64,000 bases of DNA from Butyrivibrio sp. XPD2006. Lineage in GTDB: Bacteria > Bacillota > Clostridia > Lachnospirales > Lachnospiraceae. Shown here in pieces: positions 34,349 to 41,920 of the stretch. Below the pieces are notes generated by a model, which saw nothing but the letters and a program-made list of their open reading frames with translations, did no database searches and was not told the DNA's origin. The first letter of the stretch is position 1, and each line of letters begins with the position of its first letter. Location: assembly GCF_000420865.1 (NCBI RefSeq), contig NZ_ATVT01000002.1, forward strand, positions 1-64,000, in the 5' to 3' direction. The position numbers were made by a program, and so were the translations under genes.

Positions 34349-34380
34349 AGAAAAAGGACCAACTCTTTTGAGTTGATCCT
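34349..34380 (-). terminator. Former terminator of tRNA-Leu(AAG), now displaced
   Basis: AGGACCAACTC (34355-34365) pairs with GAGTTGATCCT (34370-34380), with an A-rich flank giving T on the minus strand. It sits just outside the left attachment site, where the terminator of the tRNA would have been before the element inserted. It matches the hairpin at 33284-33317 almost exactly. Confidence 0.6.
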
Positions 34381-34388
34381 CTTCTTTC

Positions 34389-34406
34389 GTGCGGAAGATG
34401 GGACTT
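34389..34406 (+). repeat. Left attachment site (18-bp direct repeat)
   Basis: GTGCGGAAGATGGGACTT is identical to 42083-42100. It is a remnant of the last 16 bases of the tRNA-Leu gene plus 2 flanking bases. Confidence 0.88.
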
Positions 34407-34446
34407 TATCCTACACCTTGCATGTTCACTGAGTTTCAATGCTCCT

Positions 34447-34465
34447 GTCATCATATTCGTCATCA
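34447..34465 (+). repeat. Left arm-type integrase repeats (GTCATCA x2)
   Basis: GTCATCA at 34447-34453 and 34459-34465, 12 bp apart, just inside the left attachment site. The following TTTTGC also matches the right-end array at 41945-41957. Confidence 0.65.
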
Positions 34466-34592
34466 TTTTGCCCCATACATCATAAGCATTTATTATATAT
34501 CTCTTAAAATACGATAAACCGAATCACATTTCACCGTCAACTGATATACTTTAATATGTAACCAAATAGTATTTATTCTATGCGAGGTCGTT

Positions 34593-35825
34593 ATGAAATT
34601 TATTAGGTTTTCACTATTAACTTTGGTCGGCTTATTATTAGTTGGTTGTGGTTCAAATGTCAAAGAAAAAGAGCGAATCGATGCCTATTCTTATGCATCT
34701 TACGATGGTTATACCGCTTCGTCATCTGCTGATTATTCAGATACAGGAAAAAGAATATACATTGAAGGTACATTGTCTAAGTTTGATTTCTATACATTCG
34801 ATAATATAGATTATTTAGTAGCCATCATTGATGAAGGTAATAATAAAAAATGGATGTGGAAGATAGGTCAAGCTGGTATTACTAGTGATGAAGCACTTAC
34901 TAAATATATTGGAACAAAAGTAAGATGTTTTGGCACATATATGAAAAAGTATGACGATATACCAACAATAGAGATTGAAAAATATTCAAGCGACTATCTA
35001 ATACAAGATTATAAGACAAGTGAAGCCATTTGCTCGAAAGCTGATTTGAAGCCATCAATAAAATATGTTCAAAATTGGTTTGCTGATAATGCTGATGAAG
35101 TAATCATGACTCAAGTTATCGATACCGACAAAACTCCCGGCGCATATTATAGTATCGGAATAATTGACAGCTCTGAATTTACAGATACAAAAGCAAGTTG
35201 TTATTTGTATCAAAAAGACAATAATTCATTCGAAAGGACATTTGTTCATAGTTCAAACGATGACGATTACCTAATAATTCCATACTCAGATTTTAAAGAT
35301 TTAAAAGATGGAGATTCTATTAAACTTTACTTTATAGTTAATGAAAAGGGAATCGATCACTTGGTATATTGTGAGAAGTGTAAGATTGATTACAAACTAG
35401 ATTTAGAAGAAACTCAATCTGAACAAATCTATCAAAATGATTTTGATTATGATGGAATTGGTACTGTAACATTTGAAGTAAATTACACCAAAGCTACCGA
35501 TTCATATCAATTCACTTGTAATGTGAAAACAGGAAGCAGGAATCAGTTAACTGCTTCAGCGTTATATCTATATACCTTGTTTTCAAGTGAGCCTCGCATT
35601 GATACATACATCATTGCGGTAGAAAGCTCTGAAACCAATGAGCAATTTGGATTTATGCAACTTGATTCATTTGCTCAAAAGTATTGGAAAGATGCTAATG
35701 GTAATCTTGTGACGGATGCCCCTGATTGGTTTAATATAGACAATGTACCTGAATCAGAAGGAGGTCCAATAATATTGGGACTTGATGAAATATATAATCA
35801 AGTTGTTGCAGATTGCTTCAGATAA
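34593..35825 (+). CDS. Cargo lipoprotein of the integrated element, unknown function
   Basis: 410 residues. The lipobox LLLVGC puts the lipid-modified Cys at about residue 19; Ser/Tyr/Asp-rich sequence follows. Residues 50-130 (YIEGTLSKFDFYTFDNIDYL and TKVRCFGTYMKKYDD) have the look of a small OB-like fold; the rest has no recognisable domain. GAGGTCGTT precedes the ATG. It is the only sizeable gene of the element on the plus strand near its left end, is very A+T-rich in codon use, and lies outside the phage-like gene block. It is therefore a candidate cargo gene acting at the host surface. No function is assigned. Confidence 0.85.
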   Translation: MKFIRFSLLTLVGLLLVGCGSNVKEKERIDAYSYASYDGYTASSSADYSDTGKRIYIEGTLSKFDFYTFDNIDYLVAIIDEGNNKKWMWKIGQAGITSDEALTKYIGTKVRCFGTYMKKYDDIPTIEIEKYSSDYLIQDYKTSEAICSKADLKPSIKYVQNWFADNADEVIMTQVIDTDKTPGAYYSIGIIDSSEFTDTKASCYLYQKDNNSFERTFVHSSNDDDYLIIPYSDFKDLKDGDSIKLYFIVNEKGIDHLVYCEKCKIDYKLDLEETQSEQIYQNDFDYDGIGTVTFEVNYTKATDSYQFTCNVKTGSRNQLTASALYLYTLFSSEPRIDTYIIAVESSETNEQFGFMQLDSFAQKYWKDANGNLVTDAPDWFNIDNVPESEGGPIILGLDEIYNQVVADCFR

Positions 35826-35830
35826 TTTCT

Positions 35831-35867
35831 AAAAAAGGACAATAGCTTATTTGCTATTGTCCCTTTT
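35831..35867. terminator. Bidirectional terminator between cargo gene and integrase
   Basis: GGACAATAGC (35837-35846) and GCTATTGTCC (35853-35862) form a perfect 10-bp stem, with A6 on the left and TTTTCTT on the right, so it works on both strands for the convergent genes. Confidence 0.88.
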
Positions 35868-35868
35868 C

Positions 35869-36984
35869 TTACAATGCAATATTCAACTTATTCATTGCCT
35901 TTTCTTTGGTATCATCGATAACGTGTCCGTACAGATTCATCGTCAGCCCAAAATCAGAATGCCCTAAAAGCTCTTGAAGTGTTCTAGGTTCAACGCCCTG
36001 TTCAATACAACGTGTGGCGAAAGTATCACGGAAAGCGTGAGCGGTAAACTTCTCAATTCCTGTGCGCTTACAGATTCTTCCAATCTCCCTATCTGCCGGA
36101 GTTGCCATAAGTAAACCTCTTTCAGGTGCTTTAAAAATCAAATCGTCAAAACCGCTTATATTTCCATCTAAAATATGGTTTACCTTGCGTTGATTCTCGA
36201 TTATTTCAGAGATAGCACTATTTAACGGAATAGTCCTCTTTCCATGCCAAGTTTTAGTTTCTGTACCGATACAGTAAGAGCCATCTTCTTTTCTTGTGAT
36301 AGTTCTTTGAATGTGAATAGCACCATCGTAGATATCACTATTCTTTAAAGCTCCAATTTCACCGATTCTCATTCCTGTTTGAATAGCCATCCTGAACACG
36401 TTGTAGTAAAAACTGTTCTGAGCGTTTTCAAAGAACAACCTTGTTTCATCAGGTGTTAAAGCTCTGTGAATCGTTTCCCTAGCTGCTACCTCTGTTTTCT
36501 TCAATGGTCTAACAGGACTACAAGGATTATAGCTGATATATTGTTCTCTTAACGCATCATGGAAGATATGCGATAGAAAACTAATCTTATCGTTAATCGT
36601 CTGTGATCTGATTTTTCTTTCCGCTAAAGCTCTTTGTATTGTTCTAATATCCTCTGCCTTTACTTCTGAAAGCCTATAATCCTTAAAAGCCTTTCCGTTT
36701 ACCTGAATCATAGAAATTGTATTGTAGTGGCATTGCTGAGAACGTAGTGTAGCTTGTGTAACACTTCCTCTCCTGTTCTCCATCCATCTTTCAAAGAATT
36801 TTTCAATAGTTGGATTATCGTGATTTTCCTTGTTCTCTGCCAGTTCTAACTTCTTTTCGTATACCTTCTTCTCAAGTTCCTCTCTATCCCTAGCACGTAC
36901 AAAGATTCTCTTTCCGTTAAACATGAATGATTTTTGAAGTCGTCCATCAGCACATAAATTCTTTTTCTTGTTCTTCTTTGCCAT
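35869..36984 (-). CDS. int: Tyrosine recombinase (integrase)
   Basis: Catalyses site-specific integration at tRNA-Leu. The ATG at 36984 (GAGGAAG, 7-base spacing) gives 371 residues. An AP2-like/arm-binding N-terminus 1-60 is followed by a SAM-like core-binding domain at about 60-155. The catalytic domain shows TGMRIGEI (first Arg), HAFRDTFATR (His-x-x-Arg) and LYGHV with the nucleophile Tyr near residue 355. The family is Tn916/phage type. It follows a 92-residue gene with almost no gap and shares its operator-controlled promoter. Confidence 0.95.
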   Translation of the reverse strand: MAKKNKKKNLCADGRLQKSFMFNGKRIFVRARDREELEKKVYEKKLELAENKENHDNPTIEKFFERWMENRRGSVTQATLRSQQCHYNTISMIQVNGKAFKDYRLSEVKAEDIRTIQRALAERKIRSQTINDKISFLSHIFHDALREQYISYNPCSPVRPLKKTEVAARETIHRALTPDETRLFFENAQNSFYYNVFRMAIQTGMRIGEIGALKNSDIYDGAIHIQRTITRKEDGSYCIGTETKTWHGKRTIPLNSAISEIIENQRKVNHILDGNISGFDDLIFKAPERGLLMATPADREIGRICKRTGIEKFTAHAFRDTFATRCIEQGVEPRTLQELLGHSDFGLTMNLYGHVIDDTKEKAMNKLNIAL

Positions 36985-36988
36985 ATTA

Positions 36989-37267
36989 TCACTTCCTCTC
37001 ATTCAGGAATTTAGCTTGTTCACTCAATGCCAATCCCATACTAAAGCCATAGATAAAGCCCTGTTTTTCACACATAATTCCAAAATCAAGTATTTTAGCT
37101 CTTATTTCATCCTTTACAGTTCCATCACATGTATTTATGTGAGAAAGGATTAAATCCTCTAAAACGGATGATTCTATATCAATTTCTTCAAAATCTGTCT
37201 TATCACTCTTAGCATTTAAGAAAGCATTGTATAGAGCGGTAATAACGCTTACATCATCAAATCTCAT
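36989..37267 (-). CDS. Small protein cotranscribed with the integrase
   Basis: 92 residues, MRFDDVSVITALYNAFLNAK..., with QGFIYGFSMGLAL near the end, a pattern seen in small helical proteins of Firmicutes mobile elements. AAAGGAATT lies before the ATG, and its stop is 4 bases from the integrase ATG. The position directly upstream of int would suit a directionality factor, but no DNA-binding motif is evident. Confidence 0.7.
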   Translation of the reverse strand: MRFDDVSVITALYNAFLNAKSDKTDFEEIDIESSVLEDLILSHINTCDGTVKDEIRAKILDFGIMCEKQGFIYGFSMGLALSEQAKFLNERK

Positions 37268-37416
37268 TGTTATAATTCCTTTCTTGAAATCAGCATGACA
37301 ACCGCTATAATAAAATCAGATTGTGGTTATCATACTTGCTTGTGTGGTTAATCATTCATCTTGGGCGTAGGTGGTGCGAACACTTGCGCCCTTCTCTATG
37401 TTCTCCTTTCAATACC

Positions 37417-37476
37417 ATTATACATTGTACAATGTATAATACAATGTACAATGTTTACAAATACACTGTACAGTGT
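37417..37476. promoter_or_regulatory. Palindromic operator array between divergent promoters
   Basis: A perfect 24-bp palindrome (37417-37440, left half ATTATACATTGT), a direct pair ACAATGT-ACAATGT (37441-37454) and a second palindrome ACACTGTACAGTGT (37463-37476). Rightward promoter: TTTACA (37454-37459) and TAGTAT (37477-37482), whose 17-base spacer is almost exactly the second palindrome. Leftward promoter: TTGTAT and TATAAT with a 16-base spacer that is the first palindrome. It fits autoregulation by the adjacent ribbon-helix-helix protein. Confidence 0.7.
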
Positions 37477-37525
37477 TAGTATGTTTTTGTAAGTATCAAT
37501 GAATACCTTGAAGGGAGCTATTTAG

Positions 37526-37804
37526 ATGACATATAACGAAAAGAAAAAGGCATATAATCAGGAATATACAAAGAATCACTATAAGCGAATACCTCTTGAT
37601 GTTCAGCTTAGTAAATACGAACAAATAAAGGCTGCTGCCGATTCATGCAATGAAAAGGTTAACGAGTTCATCAAGAAAGCTATTGATACCAGATTAGATA
37701 GTATGCCAAAGCATATTACAGTAGTAACCGAATCTGTAGAAACAAAGCCTATTGAAATTTCTGTCGTAAATGCTGATTCTAAGAAGTCAAAAAAGAAAAA
37801 GTGA
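37526..37804 (+). CDS. Ribbon-helix-helix (Arc/CopG-like) DNA-binding protein
   Basis: 92 residues. After a charged start, residues 22-58 (KRIPLDVQLSKYEQIKAAAD then SCNEKVNEFIKKAIDTRL) give the beta strand and two helices of the RHH fold; the tail is Lys-rich (KKSKKKK). GAAGGGAG precedes the ATG. It lies downstream of a promoter covered by dyad operators with short half-sites, as expected for an RHH repressor, and faces the integrase operon. It probably represses itself and the int operon. Confidence 0.82.
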   Translation: MTYNEKKKAYNQEYTKNHYKRIPLDVQLSKYEQIKAAADSCNEKVNEFIKKAIDTRLDSMPKHITVVTESVETKPIEISVVNADSKKSKKKK

Positions 37805-37909
37805 TTATCCCCCACGTAGGGCAGCACATCTTTGATAAATCATCAGGATGGAGATTTATACGTCCTAACACATGAACGTTGAAAAAACATTAGCTACGTG
37901 GGGAGTAAT
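37804..37909. repeat. Long-range inverted repeat with nested stem, possible structured RNA or nick site
   Basis: ATTATCCCCCACGTAG (37804-37819) pairs with 37894-37909 at 14 of 16 positions. Inside, ATAAATC (37835-37841) pairs with GATTTAT (37853-37859). No open frame explains it. It lies between the RHH gene and the convergent small zinc-finger-like gene. Confidence 0.5.
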
Positions 37910-37924
37910 CTTCAAAAAACGGTA

Positions 37925-38092
37925 TTACATTGAATCTGTACCCTGTAGCGAATCCATTTTAGGTCTACGCCCCATTCTATACTCCCACAAAGGGCATTTT
38001 GTTATATGGCATTCCCTAATTTCTATATTCTGTCCGTTTGTACAATCAATGCACTTTGCTCTAATTGCTTTTATTGGTGTTCTTAAAGCCAT
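37925..38092 (-). CDS. Phage-type Cys-rich small protein
   Basis: 55 residues, starting MALRTPIKAIRAKCIDCTNG, with four cysteines (CIDC, then REC...KCPLW) and ending WEYRMGRRPKMDSLQG. This KAIRAKC..C...C...CPLW.YR.G.RP pattern is common in small prophage proteins next to terminase and HNH genes and probably binds zinc. The ATG at 38092 has AGGGGGG upstream. It is the last gene of the leftward packaging block. Confidence 0.78.
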   Translation of the reverse strand: MALRTPIKAIRAKCIDCTNGQNIEIRECHITKCPLWEYRMGRRPKMDSLQGTDSM

Positions 38093-38097
38093 CTTAT

Positions 38098-38319
38098 TTA
38101 TTCCCCCCTTAGTAAAACCGCTATTGATAAGAGTCCAATAATGATTACTTCTGCAATACAACATTTTCTATAAAACTCTGCTCTACGATACTCAATATTC
38201 CATTCATATTGTGCCTGAATCGTAGTTATAACAGGATGAACATTTCCATCATCATCAATTGCTCTGAGATTCGGAATGCAGTATTTTTTTACATCCTCAT
38301 ATCTTAACCTCTTGCTCAT
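38098..38319 (-). CDS. Small protein with C-terminal membrane helix
   Basis: 73 residues from the ATG at 38319 (GAGGTTG upstream): MSKRLRYEDVKKYCIPNLRA..., then a C-terminal hydrophobic helix VIIIGLLSIAVLL. The next gene starts 6 bases downstream. No known domain. A longer frame to 38352 overlaps the gene upstream and lacks a ribosome site. Confidence 0.65.
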   Translation of the reverse strand: MSKRLRYEDVKKYCIPNLRAIDDDGNVHPVITTIQAQYEWNIEYRRAEFYRKCCIAEVIIIGLLSIAVLLRGE

Positions 38320-38327
38320 ATACAACC

Positions 38328-38837
38328 TCACATTTCCGTACCATCTTCCCATTCTCCTGAATCCTCATTGAAAATCGGTAAATCACGCACATTCAGAGAA
38401 TGAGAGTTATCTTCTGGCTCAATAGTCATATTATTGCTATCTGAATAATTCGCCCAATTCTTTAACAGAAATATGGACGTTGCCGGATTCAGTTTTCCGC
38501 TCAATCCCGCGCTTTCAAGAAAAGCTACAATCACTTGCCGAGCAAGTAAACATTGATGTTGCCACTCTCTAGATTTACCGCCTTCACCACCGCACCACTT
38601 CCAAAAGCTCTGTCTTGTGGTACTAAGAGATAAACAAAGAGATTCAATCCCTGGTCTTGAATTGTTTTGAATACAATGCTCAAAGTATTCCGTTATTCGT
38701 TGCTCCAATTCTAGATCATTTTTAGGAATACCCAATTTTGATAATTCAACCAAACTCCGAACAGTAGAGCCGACAAATTCAGAGCCATTTAGGTCTTTTA
38801 ACTGATTAGATGGGTAATTACTGTTTTTGTTACTCAT
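38328..38837 (-). CDS. Terminase small subunit-like DNA-packaging protein
   Basis: 169 residues from the ATG at 38837 (GGAG, 6-base spacing). LELEQRITEYFEHCIQNNSR, LCLSLSTTRQSFWKW and KLNPATSIFLLKNWANYSDS match the order of blocks in gp3-type DNA-packaging proteins, which bind phage DNA through a helix-turn-helix and recruit the large terminase. No large terminase is present here, which fits a satellite that uses a helper phage motor. Similarity is by pattern; a profile search would settle it. Confidence 0.72.
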   Translation of the reverse strand: MSNKNSNYPSNQLKDLNGSEFVGSTVRSLVELSKLGIPKNDLELEQRITEYFEHCIQNNSRPGIESLCLSLSTTRQSFWKWCGGEGGKSREWQHQCLLARQVIVAFLESAGLSGKLNPATSIFLLKNWANYSDSNNMTIEPEDNSHSLNVRDLPIFNEDSGEWEDGTEM

Positions 38838-38888
38838 GTGTTGCTCCAATCTTTTTAAACGTCAATCATCAGCGTGATACTTAGCATT

Positions 38889-39215
38889 TCACCTATAATA
38901 TCCGCGTTTCATAGCTTCCCTGTGTGCTTGTTCTTCATAGAAAGCCTTGATACTATCACAGATTTTCCAATAATCATGAATCATGTTGTGGCAGTTATCG
39001 CACAGAATCATTAAACATTCAGGATGATTTTCCTCATGAAATCTATATCTTCCGTGGATATGGTGACAATGTAAATGTTCTTTACTTCCGCACAATCTGC
39101 ATTGGAAATTATCTCGACAAAGAATCCGCTCACGAATCTGCTGCCACTTGGAAGATTGTAAGTATTCTCTGTATTCTTGGCTGATATTGGCGTTATTGTA
39201 TTTTTCATAATACAT
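38889..39215 (-). CDS. HNH endonuclease
   Basis: 108 residues. Zinc-finger-type HNH: CRDNFQCRLCG, then LHCHHIHGRY (catalytic His), then CDNCHNMIH. AAAGGTAG lies before the ATG. Small HNH proteins beside terminase genes in cos-type phages help cut the cohesive end during packaging; the neighbour here is the terminase-small-subunit-like gene, so a packaging role is more likely than a homing role. Confidence 0.88.
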   Translation of the reverse strand: MYYEKYNNANISQEYREYLQSSKWQQIRERILCRDNFQCRLCGSKEHLHCHHIHGRYRFHEENHPECLMILCDNCHNMIHDYWKICDSIKAFYEEQAHREAMKRGYYR

Positions 39216-39218
39216 ACG

Positions 39219-39398
39219 CTACCTTTCAGCTTTCCATCTAGAAAGCCATTGTTTATACTGTTCAGGTTCAAAGGTTTCTAGCATGTGAAGTCGCTTAACG
39301 CACTCATCATAGTGGGTACGATAAAGCGTGTTGTAAAAGTTAGAGTGAGTAACTACTTCCATGCAACCCTTGAAGGATTTATAAGTCCTGATTCTCAT
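39219..39398 (-). CDS. Tiny 59-residue element protein
   Basis: MRIRTYKSFKGCMEVVTHSN..., ending LSRWKAER. Its ATG overlaps the stop of the upstream gene as ATGA, and its stop lies just before the HNH gene start, so it is clearly part of the leftward operon. It is basic with aromatic residues and has no known domain. Confidence 0.62.
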   Translation of the reverse strand: MRIRTYKSFKGCMEVVTHSNFYNTLYRTHYDECVKRLHMLETFEPEQYKQWLSRWKAER

Positions 39399-39667
39399 TT
39401 TTTCCTTAGTTCCTCAAAAGTCATATCAGGGTACTTATTATTTGAATTCTCTAGGATGGTTTTTTCCGTAAACAACTTTCCGCCATCCAACTTGGCACAA
39501 TGTAGATTGTTGGCTCTAAGAATCCTGTCATAAGCCATATCAAACTCTGCATTGTAAGCATTAAACTCATCAGGATTCTCACGTTTCAGTTTGCTTAGTT
39601 CCAAAAGGTTTCCTGATTTATCAGAAGTTTTCATTCTTACGAATTGTCTATATGAAATACTTTTCAT
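39395..39667 (-). CDS. Hypothetical element protein, 90 residues
   Basis: MKSISYRQFVRMKTSDKSGN..., highly charged, predicted helical, ending DMTFEELRKK. AAAGGACA precedes the ATG. Translation is coupled to the next gene through ATGA. No function recognised. Confidence 0.65.
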   Translation of the reverse strand: MKSISYRQFVRMKTSDKSGNLLELSKLKRENPDEFNAYNAEFDMAYDRILRANNLHCAKLDGGKLFTEKTILENSNNKYPDMTFEELRKK

Positions 39668-39865
39668 TGTTACTTGTCCTTTCTTTTGCTTGGATGTGAT
39701 AATGTTTTGAAATACCAGATTACAGAAGAAATAAGGGTTTTAGATTTAGTGTGTTACAAAGTCACACATACATATACTCTTTTCTTTAATTCTTAAATTC
39801 TTTATCTATACCTCTACTCTTATACTTCTTATACTTCTTTACTTCTGTTTGATTAGGTTAGCTAT

Positions 39866-39895
39866 ACTAACCAATACTAACCAATTCTAACCAAT
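39866..39895 (+). repeat. Iteron-like tandem 10-bp repeats
   Basis: ACTAACCAAT, ACTAACCAAT, TCTAACCAAT in a row, with an inverted GGTTAG at 39856-39861. The 39668-39907 interval is A+T-rich and has no gene. Position and period recall replication iterons or repressor sites. Confidence 0.5.
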
Positions 39896-39907
39896 GGTTT
39901 TTTTGTT

Positions 39908-40300
39908 TTATTGAAATATATCATTTGTGCTATCATTGGAATTGCTTTTAGGTCTACCACCTTTAGCACCATTTTTAACACGCATATCATAATCTCGATA
40001 TGATTGGTCTATATCACGCTTAAGAGCATTCCATAAAATACGCCCATCTCTTGTTCTTGGTTTATATTCGCTCCATTTGCCCTCATCATGCCCCATAAAA
40101 TAAAACAGGCTATTTATGAATACCTTTCCTATTTCCTCAAACAACTTATTTTTTTCCGTGGGGCTAAGATCACTATCGAGATTTTCAATGTCCAATGCAG
40201 TAGCATATTTCTCAACCCATAACTTATACCATTGTGGACGACCATTCGCCATATCGCCTGATTCGGCTATATTGTATTCATATAATTCTTCAATACTCAT
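39908..40300 (-). CDS. Phage-type protein with NGAKGGRPK tail (DUF6291-like)
   Basis: 130 residues. The C-terminal NGAKGGRPK and the preceding helical block (RDIDQSYRDYDMRVK) match small phage proteins that sit in replication modules. The role is unproven. GAGAGG precedes the ATG. It lies between the AT-rich iteron-like region and the small Xis-proximal genes. Confidence 0.6.
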   Translation of the reverse strand: MSIEELYEYNIAESGDMANGRPQWYKLWVEKYATALDIENLDSDLSPTEKNKLFEEIGKVFINSLFYFMGHDEGKWSEYKPRTRDGRILWNALKRDIDQSYRDYDMRVKNGAKGGRPKSNSNDSTNDIFQ

Positions 40301-40324
40301 TCATCCTCTCCGTTATCAGTTCGG

Positions 40325-40459
40325 CTATGAAATCAGCAAATTCCCTAATTCACCTTTTAAGAATTGCTCTTGTTCATGTGGCATATCGAACATACCGCTC
40401 ATAGTTCCAACAATTTCATCAATCTCATGATTGGTAATAGCTTTAAGATTCTCAGGCAT
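40325..40459 (-). CDS. Tiny 44-residue element protein
   Basis: MPENLKAITNHEIDEIVGTM..., acidic and probably helical, ending LGNLLIS. GAAAGGTGAGG lies upstream with good spacing, and it sits between the excisionase-like gene and the 130-residue gene on the same strand. No known domain. Confidence 0.55.
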   Translation of the reverse strand: MPENLKAITNHEIDEIVGTMSGMFDMPHEQEQFLKGELGNLLIS

Positions 40460-40477
40460 TTTCTTTTACCTCACCTT

Positions 40478-40666
40478 TCAATTCTGATTAGCTATGTATT
40501 CAAGAAACTTTAATCTGTCTATGCGGTAACATCTTCCAATGTGCACAACCGCATTTGCTTGTTCTGCGTACTTCTTTGCGGTGGCAATGCCGATATTTGC
40601 TGATTCTGCTGCCTGTGTTGCGGTTATAAAATCACCTGATGGATTAACTGCTTTAGATTTATTCAT
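40478..40666 (-). CDS. AlpA/excisionase-like helix-turn-helix protein
   Basis: 62 residues from the ATG at 40666 (AAAGGAAAG upstream). TATQAAESANIGIATAKKYA is a MerR/AlpA-type winged helix, and VHIGRCYRIDRLKFLEYI is the usual end of Xis-like proteins. It is the first gene of the leftward operon, divergent from the CI-like repressor. In satellites AlpA turns on excision genes, so it is a candidate switch. Confidence 0.75.
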   Translation of the reverse strand: MNKSKAVNPSGDFITATQAAESANIGIATAKKYAEQANAVVHIGRCYRIDRLKFLEYIANQN

Positions 40667-40818
40667 AATCTTTCCTTTCTTTTGAAATTTGTGTGCGCAC
40701 GTCATTTGTTATTTATAGTGTATCGTGGTATATTGGTATAGTAAAAACCATTTATTCACCATTATTGCAATATTTTATCTTGCAATGGTATATATCGTAC
40801 TAATAAAGAGGAAAATCA
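40667..40818. promoter_or_regulatory. Divergent control region of the element
   Basis: The gap between the Xis-like and CI-like genes holds repeated GGTATA motifs (three copies), two TTGCAAT direct repeats and the palindrome GTGCGCAC. It is a likely operator set for the CI-like repressor; exact promoters are not clear. Confidence 0.45.
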
Positions 40819-41616
40819 ATGCCTAGAAGTAGAAAAGATGGTGCTGAAGATTCAGTTTTCCAAAGCAGAATCAAGAAACTCATAAAAGAATCTGAGGAAT
40901 ATGATAAATTCACATTTTGCCAAAAGCTCAACATTGCTCCTGATACGTATGATAAATATATGAAAACCGGAGCAAAATTGCCTAGCCTAGATAAAATACG
41001 TGATATGGCTACATTGTTAAACGTAGATGTTGGGTATTTACTAGGAGATTACAATTATCCAAGAATGTCAGAACTATCAATACCCATTTTATCCACCCTC
41101 ACAAAGAAATCTTATGATGTGTTAATGGAAGTATCGGAAAAAGAGTCGACAAGAGAAATCTTTGAGAAAATAATCCAAGATGAAAACTTTATAAGTCTAT
41201 TGCTCCAATCGTACAAGTATAGCCACTCTCATAACTTCGAAACAACTATAAAAGATAAATCAGAAGTCTTTCCAAACGAAACTGTCACTGATCCAGTTAG
41301 AAATAAAGAAATGCTGAAATTCAGCGCATCTGATTTATTCAATCAAATTCTTGATTCGCTATACAAATCAAATGCAAAAACCTCACAGGATTTACTATAT
41401 TATCACCATGTTAAACAGCTTCTCACTAGCATACAAGAATTGAAATCTTTATCAGAAACGAAGCAAGGAAAGAAACAACTGCTAAAATATATCGAAAGTG
41501 AATTAACACATATTAGAAAGTACGTAAAAAGTGATGCTCTTATTCTCAAATATTCTCCACAACATATTTTAGAAAATGTAGACACTATATATGAATCAAT
41601 AGCTGAAAATGATTGA
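40819..41616 (+). CDS. CI-like XRE-family repressor
   Basis: 265 residues. The N-terminal XRE helix-turn-helix spans about 20-80 (FCQKLNIAPDTYDKYMKTGA to ATLLNVDVGYLLGD). The remainder is helical with no LexA-type Ser/Lys protease motif, so it is probably de-repressed by an antirepressor or helper-phage protein instead of by RecA. GAGG lies 9 bases before the ATG. It is transcribed away from the Xis-like gene. Confidence 0.82.
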   Translation: MPRSRKDGAEDSVFQSRIKKLIKESEEYDKFTFCQKLNIAPDTYDKYMKTGAKLPSLDKIRDMATLLNVDVGYLLGDYNYPRMSELSIPILSTLTKKSYDVLMEVSEKESTREIFEKIIQDENFISLLLQSYKYSHSHNFETTIKDKSEVFPNETVTDPVRNKEMLKFSASDLFNQILDSLYKSNAKTSQDLLYYHHVKQLLTSIQELKSLSETKQGKKQLLKYIESELTHIRKYVKSDALILKYSPQHILENVDTIYESIAEND

Positions 41617-41920
41617 TAATCAATATCCAGAAATAAAAGGAGCGATTAACTCCCCCTAAACAGAATGCGTTGTTCCTAGTAAGAGCTTAATTCTTAACTA
41701 TTAATCCTGTTCTTTCACTCTCATAAATCACCATCCTTTTTATATGCCTTTTGTGGTAAGTGTTTGCACCACCCCATTCTCTTTTTATTGGTGTAACAAA
41801 ACCTCTATGGGTAAACCTTTTTTATATTTTCAGTATTCGGAGTGCTTACCCACGCCGATGTAAACACCTAAAATAAACCCCTACACCACGGGTAAAAGCG
41901 CATTGATACTGAGGTTTACT
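41617..41920. other. Non-coding A+T-rich right end of the element
   Basis: No convincing gene on either strand. It contains short inverted pieces (GTGGT...ACCAC near 41755-41774) and repeated GGGTAAA/TTACCC motifs, but nothing I can name. Confidence 0.4.
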
